Source: Pseudomonas syringae
GTDB lineage: Bacteria > Pseudomonadota > Gammaproteobacteria > Pseudomonadales > Pseudomonadaceae
Direction of reading: 5' to 3'
Assembly (NCBI RefSeq): GCF_001698815.1
Contig: NZ_LGSI01000032.1
Span: forward strand, 15,515 to 79,514
Length of the DNA: 64,000 nucleotides
The notes beneath the pieces were generated by a model. The model was not told the DNA's origin. It saw only the letters and a program-made list of their open reading frames with translations, and did not search any database. Below, piece by piece: positions 13,333 to 21,931 of the stretch; the stretch's first letter is position 1; each line of letters starts with the position of its first letter. Both the position numbers and the translations under genes were made by a program.

Positions 13333-13977
13333 TCATGCCGTGCGGCGCAGTATCAGCAGATGGCGTTGGCCTTGGCAACCTGGAACGGTCAAGGCTTGTG
13401 CGCTATCGAGGTAAAAATCTGCCGGTAATGCTACCAGCTCATCGGCAGGATGCAGCCCTTTCATCGCCAGCCATCGCGTATCGGTGTCACCCATATGACG
13501 GGTCCACCCGGTAAAGTCCTCGAGGCTGCTGAACGCCCGGGAAACAATCCCGGTAAACGGTACTGCGGGCTGATAAGACTCTGCACGGCTGTGGATAACT
13601 TCCAGATTGTCGAGCTTGAGCTCAAGTTTAACCTGGGTCAGAAATCGTGTTTTCTTGCCATTGCTGTCCAGTACGGTGACTTTCATCTCCGGAAACAGGA
13701 TAGCCAATGGAATGCCCGGCATGCCGCCGCCACTGCCGACATCGAGCCAACGCGGGCCTTCGATGAAAGGGACGACACTCAAACTGTCGAGCAAATGCCG
13801 CGAAACCATCTCATCGGGATTACGCACCGCAGTGAGATTGTAGGCCTTGTTCCACTTGATCAGCAGTGCCAGGTAAGCCAGCAGCTGGGTGTGCTGGCTT
13901 TCGCTGAGGTTTACCCCCAGCTGTTGGGCGCCACGGGATAACTCTTCGGCGTGTTGCGGGGTGACCATAGAACTCAA
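13333..13977 (-). CDS. rsmG: 16S rRNA (guanine527-N7)-methyltransferase
   Basis: RsmG methylates G527 of 16S rRNA. The 214-residue protein contains [18 protein letters not shown], then the SAM-binding signature [17 protein letters not shown]. The start is probably TTG at 13975-13977: a GGAG lies 8 bases upstream of it. The in-frame ATG at 13966-13968 would have a longer than usual spacing. The TTG start overlaps the mnmG stop by a few bases, indicating coupled translation. Confidence 0.95.
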   Translation of the reverse strand: MSSMVTPQHAEELSRGAQQLGVNLSESQHTQLLAYLALLIKWNKAYNLTAVRNPDEMVSRHLLDSLSVVPFIEGPRWLDVGSGGGMPGIPLAILFPEMKVTVLDSNGKKTRFLTQVKLELKLDNLEVIHSRAESYQPAVPFTGIVSRAFSSLEDFTGWTRHMGDTDTRWLAMKGLHPADELVALPADFYLDSAQALTVPGCQGQRHLLILRRTA

Positions 13978-15869
13978 GCGCTTTGCTCCAACTGACGGCC
14001 CGCGCCGCGTTTTTTCAAATGAATCATCAACAGGGAAATCGCCGCCGGGGTAACGCCGGGGATGCGTGAAGCCTGTCCGAGGGTTTCCGGTCGAGTTATC
14101 CCCAGCTTGCTCTGAATTTCTTTCGACAGGCCGGAAATGCCGGTGTAGTCGATATCTTCAGGAAGTTTAGTGTCTTCGCTGGCACGTAACCGGGCGATTT
14201 CATCCTGCTGCCGGTCGATGTAACCGGCGTACTTGGCCTTGATCTCGACCTGTTCGGCCACTTGCGGATCCAGGCAGCCGTCACCGGTGATAGACACCAG
14301 GCTGGCGTAGTCGATCTCCGGACGGGTCAGCAGGTTGAGCAAATTGTATTCGTGAGTCAGCGGCGTGCCGAAATGACTGGCAATGGCTTCGCCCTGTTCG
14401 GTACCGGGACGAACCCAGGTACTTTTCAGACGCTGCTCTTCGCGGGCAATGCTTTCGCGCTTGGTGCAGAAAGCGGCCCAGCGCTGGTCATCGACCAGAC
14501 CCAACTCGCGCCCCTTCTCGGTCAGACGCAGGTCGGCGTTGTCTTCACGCAGGATCAAACGGTACTCCGCCCGTGAGGTAAACATCCGGTACGGTTCCTG
14601 GGTTCCCAGGGTAATCAGGTCGTCGACCAGCACGCCGATGTACGCCTCGTCACGTCGCGGACACCAGCTTTCCTTGCCCTGAGCGCGCAATGCAGCGTTG
14701 GCTCCGGCCAGCAAACCCTGGGCTCCGGCCTCTTCGTAACCGGTTGTGCCGTTGATTTGGCCAGCGAAGAACAGGCCGCCGATGACCTTGGTTTCCAGGC
14801 TGTATTTCAGGTCACGAGGGTCGAAATAGTCGTATTCGATGGCATAGCCAGGACGCACGATATGGGCGTTTTCCATACCGCGAATCGAGCGCACCACTTG
14901 CAGCTGAACGTCAAACGGCAGGGAGGTGGAAATGCCGTTTGGATACAGCTCGTGCGTGTTCAGCCCTTCCGGCTCGATGAAGACCTGATGGCTTTCCTTG
15001 TCGGCAAAGCGGTGGATCTTGTCTTCGATCGATGGGCAATAGCGCGGGCCGACACCTTCGATGATTCCCGAATACATCGGCGAACGATCAAGGTTTGCGG
15101 CAATGATTTCGTGGGTACGAGCGTTGGTATGGGTGATCCAGCAACTGACCTGGGCCGGATGCTGTTCCTTGGAACCCATGAACGACATGACCGGAATCGG
15201 CGTATCACCCGGTTGCTCGGTCATCACCGAGAAATCTACCGAACGACCATCGATGCGCGGCGGCGTACCGGTTTTCAGGCGACCGACGCGTAGCGGTAAT
15301 TCACGTAAGCGTTGTGCCAGGGCAATCGACGGCGGATCTCCGGCGCGACCACCCGAATAATTCTGCATCCCTATGTGGATAAGTCCACCCAGGAAGGTGC
15401 CGGTCGTCAGCACAACCGAGTCGGCCATGATGCGCAGGCCCATTTGGGTCACGACACCACGTACCTGATCCTGCTCGACGATCAGGTCGTCACAGGCTTG
15501 TTGAAATATCCACAGGTTCGGCTGGTTTTCGATGGCTTCACGGATCGCGGCCTTGTACAGGACGCGGTCTGCCTGAGCACGGGTCGCCCGCACCGCCGGG
15601 CCTTTGCGGCTATTCAAAACGCGGAATTGAATACCGCCTTTGTCCGTAGCCATCGCCATGGCGCCGCCAAGGGCGTCGATTTCCTTGACCAGATGGCTTT
15701 TACCGATGCCACCGATCGCCGGGTTACAGCTCATCTGACCCAGCGTTTCCACGTTATGGGTCAACAGAAGGGTTTTTGCACCCATACGTGCCGACGCCAG
15801 TGCGGCCTCGGTACCGGCATGACCGCCACCGATGACGATCACTTCAAAACGGGAAGGGAAATCCACCAC
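13974..15869 (-). CDS. mnmG: tRNA uridine-5-carboxymethylaminomethyl(34) synthesis enzyme MnmG
   Basis: MnmG (GidA) is the FAD- and folate-dependent partner of MnmE in modifying U34 of several tRNAs. The 631-residue protein has the dinucleotide-binding motif [19 protein letters not shown] at its N-terminus. Other family motifs are [19 protein letters not shown] and the C-terminal helical domain ending [19 protein letters not shown]. It is transcribed away from the origin-like region upstream. Its usual neighbour mnmE is separated from it here by an iron-uptake cassette. Confidence 0.98.
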   Translation of the reverse strand: MVDFPSRFEVIVIGGGHAGTEAALASARMGAKTLLLTHNVETLGQMSCNPAIGGIGKSHLVKEIDALGGAMAMATDKGGIQFRVLNSRKGPAVRATRAQADRVLYKAAIREAIENQPNLWIFQQACDDLIVEQDQVRGVVTQMGLRIMADSVVLTTGTFLGGLIHIGMQNYSGGRAGDPPSIALAQRLRELPLRVGRLKTGTPPRIDGRSVDFSVMTEQPGDTPIPVMSFMGSKEQHPAQVSCWITHTNARTHEIIAANLDRSPMYSGIIEGVGPRYCPSIEDKIHRFADKESHQVFIEPEGLNTHELYPNGISTSLPFDVQLQVVRSIRGMENAHIVRPGYAIEYDYFDPRDLKYSLETKVIGGLFFAGQINGTTGYEEAGAQGLLAGANAALRAQGKESWCPRRDEAYIGVLVDDLITLGTQEPYRMFTSRAEYRLILREDNADLRLTEKGRELGLVDDQRWAAFCTKRESIAREEQRLKSTWVRPGTEQGEAIASHFGTPLTHEYNLLNLLTRPEIDYASLVSITGDGCLDPQVAEQVEIKAKYAGYIDRQQDEIARLRASEDTKLPEDIDYTGISGLSKEIQSKLGITRPETLGQASRIPGVTPAAISLLMIHLKKRGAGRQLEQSA

Positions 15870-15980
15870 GCACCTCGTGCCTGTTGTAGATGGGAATTTG
15901 GGATAGCTGACAAGTATAGGGACTTCACCCCCCTGAAAGGAACCCGTTGAACAAAATTTAACCAGCTGTGGAAAACTCTT

Positions 15981-16250
15981 AGATATAGAAATTAAAAGAG
16001 AGAAGATTTATAGAATCTTTGTTTTTATGTTTATTTCTACTGAGCACCATTTCTGTGGATAGAATGCTACAGGCCTTATATATCAATATGTACAGAGATT
16101 CAAAAGTCTGTGGTCATGTGCCAATGAGGGGTTGGGATAACTGCCTTGAGCCTGTGGATTAAAACGGTACTTGTCCACAGGCAGGTTTTTCCTCAGGTTT
16201 AACCCCCGCTTATCAACCGAGCTAAAGGTGCGTTATACACAGGGCTTAAT
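15981..16250. other. Second oriC-like region upstream of mnmG, aligned gap-free with the rpmH-dnaA oriC
   Basis: The 553 bp from 15870 to 16422 hold no gene. Bases 15981-16250 align with 24581-24850 at a constant offset of 8,600 with no gap; by hand count 149 of 270 positions agree. AGATATAGAA is identical in both. TGTGGATAG (16054) faces the oriC box at 24654, GTACAGAGA (16090) is identical, TTGTCCACA (16171) faces 24771, and TTATACACA (16233) faces 24833. Further near-boxes are TGTGGAAAA at 15967 and TGTGGATTA at 16153. The boxes are mostly one base off consensus, so this looks like a diverged origin copy. Origin activity is inference. Confidence 0.75.
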
Positions 16251-16388
16251 CGCGAAATTCTTTGAAATTGGCCAAAAAAATCAGTCTGGGCGACCTCATG
16301 GATCACGGGATTTTTATTAAGGGCCGTCAATAAATCCTGAAAAACGCGCGTATCGGCGCTCTTGTGGGTTCCAGAAACAAAAGCTAAT

Positions 16389-16407
16389 AATAGGCATTAT
16401 CATTAAC
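16389..16407 (+). promoter_or_regulatory. Fur-box-like site before the ECF sigma gene
   Basis: AATAGGCATTATCATTAAC, read on the reverse strand, matches 14 of 19 positions of the classical Fur box GATAATGATAATCATTATC. It ends about 15 bp before the sigma-factor ATG, a typical position for iron-dependent repression of FecI-type genes. Confidence 0.7.
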
Positions 16408-16422
16408 TCGCTCTCCTTGCCT

Positions 16423-16932
16423 ATGTCCTCTCAATCCCACACGACCGCAGTCCAGCGTATTTATGAGCAGCATCACTCGTGGTTGCATGGCTGGCTCAAG
16501 GGCAAGCTGTCCAATGCGTGCGATGCCGCCGATCTGGCTCACGATACGTTCGTGAGGATTCTCGGCTCGGCGAATGCGGCGCAGATCCGCGAGCCTCGGG
16601 ACTACCTGGCAACTGTCGCTAGAGGGCTGGTCATTGACCGGTATCGACGACGCGCCATTGAGCAGGCTTACCTGCAATCCTTGGCTGCCCGACCTGAACT
16701 CACGGTCATCAGTGAAGAGGACAAGGCACTGATCATCGAAACTCTGGTCGCTGTGGATAAAACCCTGGCGAGCCTTGGCCCACGGGTCCATCGCATCTTT
16801 CTGCTGTCGCAGATCGATGGCCTGACTTATCAACAGATAGCCGAGCAGTTGCAGGTTTCCCTGACCACTGTGAAGAAGCACATGATTCGCGCGTTCACGG
16901 AATGCTCGATGCTCCTGGCGGGATTGGCATGA
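16423..16932 (+). CDS. FecI-type ECF sigma factor (iron-starvation)
   Basis: The 169-residue ECF sigma factor presumably drives the adjacent siderophore-receptor gene. Region 2 is visible as AADLAHDTFVRIL and YLATVARGLVIDRYRRRAIE, and region 4 as LLSQIDGLTYQQIAEQLQVSLTTVKKHMIRA. ATG at 16423 is chosen over an in-frame TTG two codons earlier. Neither has a clear Shine-Dalgarno sequence. Its stop overlaps the anti-sigma start (ATGA). A Fur-box-like site lies directly upstream. The cognate siderophore cannot be told from sequence. Confidence 0.93.
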   Translation: MSSQSHTTAVQRIYEQHHSWLHGWLKGKLSNACDAADLAHDTFVRILGSANAAQIREPRDYLATVARGLVIDRYRRRAIEQAYLQSLAARPELTVISEEDKALIIETLVAVDKTLASLGPRVHRIFLLSQIDGLTYQQIAEQLQVSLTTVKKHMIRAFTECSMLLAGLA

Positions 16933-17876
16933 TCAATGTGCCGGATCGCAAGGTTTTCCAGGCGGCGGCCAGTTGGTACGTGCAGTTTCAGGTGGAACCG
17001 CCGACGCCTGCCGAGCAACGCGCCTGGCTGAAATGGCTGAACAGTGATCCGACCCATCAGGCCGCTTGGAATCAGATGGAGCAACTGCAACGCGGGCTTG
17101 GTGCGTTACCGCCCGATCTGACGCGGCGCGCGCTGTCCGAGCCGCGCCAGCGTAGGGACATTCTCAAACTGATGCTGGTGATCGCCGGCGTCGGGTACGT
17201 GGGCTGGAATATCAAGCAGCACACCAGCCTGGGCAATGTCTGGGCTGATTACCGGACGCCTGTCGGCCAGCGTCAACACATAGAACTGGCCGATGGCAGT
17301 CAGATCGAGCTGAACACCGACACTGCTATCGACGTGGTGTTTGACGGTCAGCAACGCCTGATCCGCCTGCGCGAAGGCGAAATCCTTGTCCAGACCGGCA
17401 AACGCGGCGACACCCGGCCGTTTTTTGTCGAAACCCGCCAGGGCCGCGTTCAGGCGTTAGGCACGCGTTTCTCGGTTCGGCAACTGAAAACCACGACTCG
17501 GGTCGGCGTACTGGAAGACCAGGTCAGCCTGCTGCCAAAGGAACCCACCGGCAATCCGGTTCTACTCAGAGCAGGGGAAAGCGCAGATTTTGACGATCAT
17601 CGCGCCAATCCGGAACGCTCCTTTACGCATGCCGAGGTGGCCTGGGTTGACGGGCAACTGGTGGTGCTCAACGCCCGCCTCGGGGATCTGATTGAGGAGC
17701 TGAGTCGCTATCGCCCGGGCGTTATGCACTGTGACGAGCACGCTGCACGATTGCGGGTATCGGGAGCGTTCCGTCTCGATGCCGTCGATGCGGTGCTGGC
17801 CAACCTGCAAGCGACGCTGCCAATTCGCGTCAGCCATTTCACCCGTTATTGGGTTTCGGTCAAGAGCACTGCCTGA
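16929..17876 (+). CDS. FecR-type anti-sigma factor / signal transducer
   Basis: The 315-residue inner-membrane protein transmits the receptor's ligand signal to the sigma factor. The N-terminal cytoplasmic part contains the DUF4880-type segment AWLKWLNSDPTHQAAWNQM. A single membrane helix (about residues 79-97, LKLMLVIAGVGYVGW) is followed by a periplasmic FecR domain (RTPVGQRQHIELADGSQIEL, RVQALGTRFSVRQL). The C-terminal secretin-like segment is LSRYRPGVMHC. The ATG at 16929 overlaps the sigma stop, replacing a longer in-frame ORF start that lies inside the sigma gene. Confidence 0.93.
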   Translation: MINVPDRKVFQAAASWYVQFQVEPPTPAEQRAWLKWLNSDPTHQAAWNQMEQLQRGLGALPPDLTRRALSEPRQRRDILKLMLVIAGVGYVGWNIKQHTSLGNVWADYRTPVGQRQHIELADGSQIELNTDTAIDVVFDGQQRLIRLREGEILVQTGKRGDTRPFFVETRQGRVQALGTRFSVRQLKTTTRVGVLEDQVSLLPKEPTGNPVLLRAGESADFDDHRANPERSFTHAEVAWVDGQLVVLNARLGDLIEELSRYRPGVMHCDEHAARLRVSGAFRLDAVDAVLANLQATLPIRVSHFTRYWVSVKSTA

Positions 17877-17981
17877 TCGAATCCCGCCTCAAAATAAATC
17901 TATCCACAGGGTTATCTTTTTTTTGCATGGCACGGCCCTACAGGTAAACGCGAAATTCAATCCTTCAGGGCCTTCAAGACC

Positions 17982-20429
17982 ATGCGCTTTCCACCGCTCC
18001 CGCTTCGTGCTCGCCAGCGTCTTTTCCGACAATGCTTCAGCTACAGCCTGTTGATGGCCAGCGGCGTCGGCTTCGCTTTGGCGACAAACAGCGCCATTGC
18101 CGCCAGCGTTACGCAGAATTTCAATATCAGTGCCGGGCCGCTGGACAGCGCGTTGAGTCAGTTTGCCTCGGCGGCCAATGTGATTTTGTCGTTTTCTCCT
18201 GAGCAGACCGCCAATCGCCGCAGCTCCGGGCTGCAAGGTAATTACTCGGTCGAGCAGGGTTTCGCCGTATTGCTGCAGGGTTCCCGGCTGCAAGTCGTGG
18301 CGCAGGCGCCGGGCAGTTACATCCTGCAGCCGGTCCCGGAGAACGGGTCAGTGGTGCTCGGCCCCACCAATGTGAACAGTTTCCAGGCGGATGAGGCCAG
18401 TCAGGGCCGCACGCTGGATGTGGGTTACAAGGCTGAAAAGAGCCGCATCGGCACCAAGACCGACACGCCGCTGTCGGAAACGCCGCGCTCGGTGTCCGTG
18501 GTAACCGGCCAGCGCATGAAAGATCAGAAAACCCAAACCCTCACCGAAGCCCTCGGCTATGTACCAGGCATTTTCGCGCCACCCTTTGCGGCTGGGGATA
18601 ACTTGGCGGGTGATCTGTTTTTCATCCGTGGTTTCAACGCTACCGATTATGGCTACGGCCTGTTGCGTGACGGTTTGCGTGTGCAGGGCAATCGTTATGA
18701 CACCACCACCGAGCCCTACGGGCTGGAGCGGGTCGAAGTATTTCGTGGGCCTTCGTCGATTTTGTACGGGGAAAATGCGCCGGGCGGGCTAGTCAATGTT
18801 GTGAGCAAACGCCCGACTGCCATTCCCCAAGGCGAAGTTCAGCTCAGTTATGGCTCGAATAATCGCCGTCAGCTGGGTGTGGATATCTCGGGTCCGCTGG
18901 ACGACAGCGGCAATATTCTCGGGCGCGTGGTCATGATGGGCCGTAAGGCCGATACACAAACCGATCATGTCCCGGACGACCGTATTTACATCGCGCCATC
19001 CATGACTCTGAACTTCGACGACTACAACACGCTGACCTTACTGACCAACTACCAGAAAGATCACACCAACATGGAGCTTGGCCTGCCTGCCGCTGGCACC
19101 CTGTTGCGCAATCCCAATGGCAAGCTGGACAAGGACACCATGCTCGGCGTGCCGGACTGGAACACCTTCGAGCGCGAAACCTGGAGTGCGGGCTACGAGT
19201 TCAGCCACAGCTTCAACGACGATTGGCAGTTCCGGCAGAACTCGCGCTATTTGCAGTCGCGGATTACTCGCCACGAGACTTGGCCGGGCAATCTGAATAA
19301 CGCAGGCTTTGGCACCTTGCTGAACGTTACCGCTTACGACCGTTACAACAAGTCCATGGTGTATTCGCTGGATAACCAGCTCGAAGGCAAATTCAACGCC
19401 GGTGGACTGGAGAACACCGTGCTCTTCGGCGCCAGTTTCGACCGAACTTCATTCAGCCAGGACTGGGATGCCGGTTCGGCCGGGCGCATCAATATCTACA
19501 ACCCTATTTATACACAGGACCCGGTGACTTCAATTGCCGTGCAGAACACCCTGCTCGAACAGCAGATGCAGGGTTTGTATGCGCAGATCCAGAGTAAGTA
19601 CGACAACTGGATCTTCCTGTTGGGCGGGCGTCAGGATTGGGTCGAGAGTGATTTCCGCAACAAACTGGCGCCTGCCAGCGATATCAACTCCAACGATCAG
19701 AAATTCACCTATCAGGGCGGGGTGATGTACCAGTTCGACAACGGCCTGACGCCGTATGTCAGCTATTCCACCGCATTTGTCCCGGTGCAACAGATTTCCA
19801 ACGGCGGTTCGCCGCTGGACCCGATTACCAGCGAGCAATATGAAGTGGGTTTGAAATACGAACCAGCGGGCTGGAACACCACCATGACCGCGTCGGTCTT
19901 CGACTTGCGCAAAAAAGACGACACCTATTTCGATTCAACCAGCGCCAGTTACCGCCAGGTGGGCAAAAGCCGCTCCAAGGGCGTGGAGCTGGAGGTCAAC
20001 AGTGACATCAATCGCAACCTGAATCTGACGGCTTCCTACACCTACACCGATGCCCGGGTGATCAAGGACACCGCCGGCTCGTTGATCGAAGGTCATCAAA
20101 TCACCGGCGTGCCGCGTAATCAGGCATCGGCCTGGGCCAAATACCGCTTTCTTGATGGCTATCTGAACGGACTACACGTTGGCGGCGGCATTCGCTACTT
20201 CGACAGCACCTTTGCCTACACGGCAAGTTCGCTGTACGGCAAGCTTGATTCTGGTGACGTGACGCTGGTGGATGCGGCTATCGGTTATCAGATCGACAAG
20301 AACTGGTCAGTGGATCTGAACGCCAAGAACCTGTTCGACAAGGAATATGTATCGGGCTGTAACGATGCCGGCCGCTGCTATTGGGGGGACAGCCGAACTT
20401 TGCTGGGTTCGGTCAGCTACAACTGGTAA
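17982..20429 (+). CDS. TonB-dependent ferric-siderophore receptor with STN signalling domain
   Basis: This 815-residue outer-membrane receptor imports a ferric siderophore and signals to the FecR protein. A signal peptide ends near residue 40 (SAIAA). An STN domain follows (about 45-117, FNISAGPLDSALSQFASAAN). The plug domain (about 155-265) carries SETPRSVSVVTGQRM, FFIRGFNATDYGYGLLRDG and FRGPSSILYGENAPGGLVNV. The remainder is a 22-strand-type barrel ending in YNW with a terminal aromatic residue. ETPRSVSV and the overall pattern resemble FhuA/FoxA/FiuA hydroxamate receptors; the exact ligand is uncertain. It sits 105 bp after the anti-sigma gene. This cassette separates mnmG from mnmE. Confidence 0.93.
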   Translation: MRFPPLPLRARQRLFRQCFSYSLLMASGVGFALATNSAIAASVTQNFNISAGPLDSALSQFASAANVILSFSPEQTANRRSSGLQGNYSVEQGFAVLLQGSRLQVVAQAPGSYILQPVPENGSVVLGPTNVNSFQADEASQGRTLDVGYKAEKSRIGTKTDTPLSETPRSVSVVTGQRMKDQKTQTLTEALGYVPGIFAPPFAAGDNLAGDLFFIRGFNATDYGYGLLRDGLRVQGNRYDTTTEPYGLERVEVFRGPSSILYGENAPGGLVNVVSKRPTAIPQGEVQLSYGSNNRRQLGVDISGPLDDSGNILGRVVMMGRKADTQTDHVPDDRIYIAPSMTLNFDDYNTLTLLTNYQKDHTNMELGLPAAGTLLRNPNGKLDKDTMLGVPDWNTFERETWSAGYEFSHSFNDDWQFRQNSRYLQSRITRHETWPGNLNNAGFGTLLNVTAYDRYNKSMVYSLDNQLEGKFNAGGLENTVLFGASFDRTSFSQDWDAGSAGRINIYNPIYTQDPVTSIAVQNTLLEQQMQGLYAQIQSKYDNWIFLLGGRQDWVESDFRNKLAPASDINSNDQKFTYQGGVMYQFDNGLTPYVSYSTAFVPVQQISNGGSPLDPITSEQYEVGLKYEPAGWNTTMTASVFDLRKKDDTYFDSTSASYRQVGKSRSKGVELEVNSDINRNLNLTASYTYTDARVIKDTAGSLIEGHQITGVPRNQASAWAKYRFLDGYLNGLHVGGGIRYFDSTFAYTASSLYGKLDSGDVTLVDAAIGYQIDKNWSVDLNAKNLFDKEYVSGCNDAGRCYWGDSRTLLGSVSYNW

Positions 20430-20432
20430 GCC

Positions 20433-20441
20433 TGTGGATAA
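20433..20441 (-). promoter_or_regulatory. Perfect DnaA box between receptor and mnmE
   Basis: TGTGGATAA lies in the 52-bp gap between the convergent receptor gene and mnmE. No terminator is seen in this gap. Confidence 0.45.
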
Positions 20442-20481
20442 GTTATTGGCGGCCGGAGTTCGCTGACCTGGCCGCAAATAA

Positions 20482-21852
20482 TTATTTGCCGATGCAAAAG
20501 CTGGAAAATATTCGACCCAACAGGTCGTCCGAGCTGAATGCACCGGTAATTTCCGCCAGGGACTGCTGCGCCTGACGCAGATCTTCGGCCAATAACTCTC
20601 CGGCGCCCGCCAACGTCAGCTGCGCCCTGCCATGTTCAAGCGAGCCACTGGCATGACGCAGCGCCTCCAAATGGCGTCGACGTGCGCTGAAGCTGCTTTC
20701 AGAGGTCTGCTCGTAACCCATGCAGGCCTTGAGATGTTCGCGCAGCAAATCCAGACCTTGCCCTTCTGCCTTGGCACTCAGGCTAATCGTTACGTGGCCA
20801 TCGGCGCTGGTTTGCATCTCGATCAGATCGCCGCTCAAATCCGCCTTGTTGCGAATCAGGGTGACTTTTGCCGGATCGGGCCGCTGTTCGAGAAATTCAG
20901 GCCACAGTGAAAAAGGATCCACAGCTTCCGGGGCGGTGGAATCCACCACCAACAGAATCCGATCGGCCTCGCCAATCGCCTTGAGCGCACGTTCCACGCC
21001 GATTTTCTCCACCTGATCCTCGGTATCGCGCAAACCGGCGGTGTCTACAACGTGCAGCGGCATGCCATCGATGTGGATATGTTCGCGCAGGATATCCCGC
21101 GTGGTGCCAGCAATCTCGGTGACGATGGCCGCCTCTTTGCCTGCCAGCGCGTTCAAGAGGCTTGATTTACCGGCGTTGGGTCGACCGGCGATGACCACGG
21201 TCATCCCATCCCGTAATAGCGCGCCCTGCCCGGCTTCGCGCAGCACTGTGGATAACTCATCACGCACCGCATCCAGCATATTCAGCACATGGCCATCAGC
21301 GAGGAAGTCGATTTCTTCCTCTGGAAAGTCGATTGCCGCTTCCACATAGATACGCAGGCTGATCAATTTCTCGGTCAAGTTATCCACACGCCGGGAAAAA
21401 GCGCCCTGCAACGAGCGCAAAGCATTGCGTGCGGCCTGGGCCGAACTGGCTTCGATCAGGTCAGCAATCGCCTCGGCCTGGGCCAGGTCCAGCTTGTCGT
21501 TGAGGAACGCTCGCTCGCTGAATTCACCCGGACGCGCCAGGCGACTGCCCAGTTGCAGGCATCTTTGCAGCAGCATATCCAGAACCACCGGGCCGCCATG
21601 GCCTTGCAATTCGAGGACGTCTTCGCCGGTAAACGAGTTAGGTCCCGGAAAATACAGGGCAATGCCTTCGTCAATGACCTGCCCGGCTTCGTCGGCAAAT
21701 GGTCCGTAATGAGCAAAACGCGGTTTAAGTTCGCGGCCGGTAATAGCGGCTGCCGCCTTGCTCGCCAACGGGCCGGATATACGCACAATGCCTACACCGC
21801 CGCGGCCCTGGGCGGTGGCGATGGCAGCAATGGTTTCACGTGGGACATTCAT
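20482..21852 (-). CDS. mnmE: tRNA modification GTPase MnmE
   Basis: MnmE (TrmE) is the GTPase partner of MnmG in U34 modification. The 456-residue protein has the N-terminal folate-binding domain ([20 protein letters not shown]). An inserted G domain carries GRPNAGKS at 223-230, [10 protein letters not shown] and NKADLSG. It ends with the conserved C-terminal FCIGK motif (catalytic Cys). ATG at 21852 is preferred: it has AGGAG upstream and starts at the family's usual residue. The ORF extends 11 codons further upstream. Confidence 0.97.
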   Translation of the reverse strand: MNVPRETIAAIATAQGRGGVGIVRISGPLASKAAAAITGRELKPRFAHYGPFADEAGQVIDEGIALYFPGPNSFTGEDVLELQGHGGPVVLDMLLQRCLQLGSRLARPGEFSERAFLNDKLDLAQAEAIADLIEASSAQAARNALRSLQGAFSRRVDNLTEKLISLRIYVEAAIDFPEEEIDFLADGHVLNMLDAVRDELSTVLREAGQGALLRDGMTVVIAGRPNAGKSSLLNALAGKEAAIVTEIAGTTRDILREHIHIDGMPLHVVDTAGLRDTEDQVEKIGVERALKAIGEADRILLVVDSTAPEAVDPFSLWPEFLEQRPDPAKVTLIRNKADLSGDLIEMQTSADGHVTISLSAKAEGQGLDLLREHLKACMGYEQTSESSFSARRRHLEALRHASGSLEHGRAQLTLAGAGELLAEDLRQAQQSLAEITGAFSSDDLLGRIFSSFCIGK

Positions 21853-21931
21853 GGTCCGGCTCCTGGAGCAAATGACGGATAGCAAAACGCCCCACTAGGG
21901 GGCGCCTTGTACAACTTATTCACAGGTTAGA

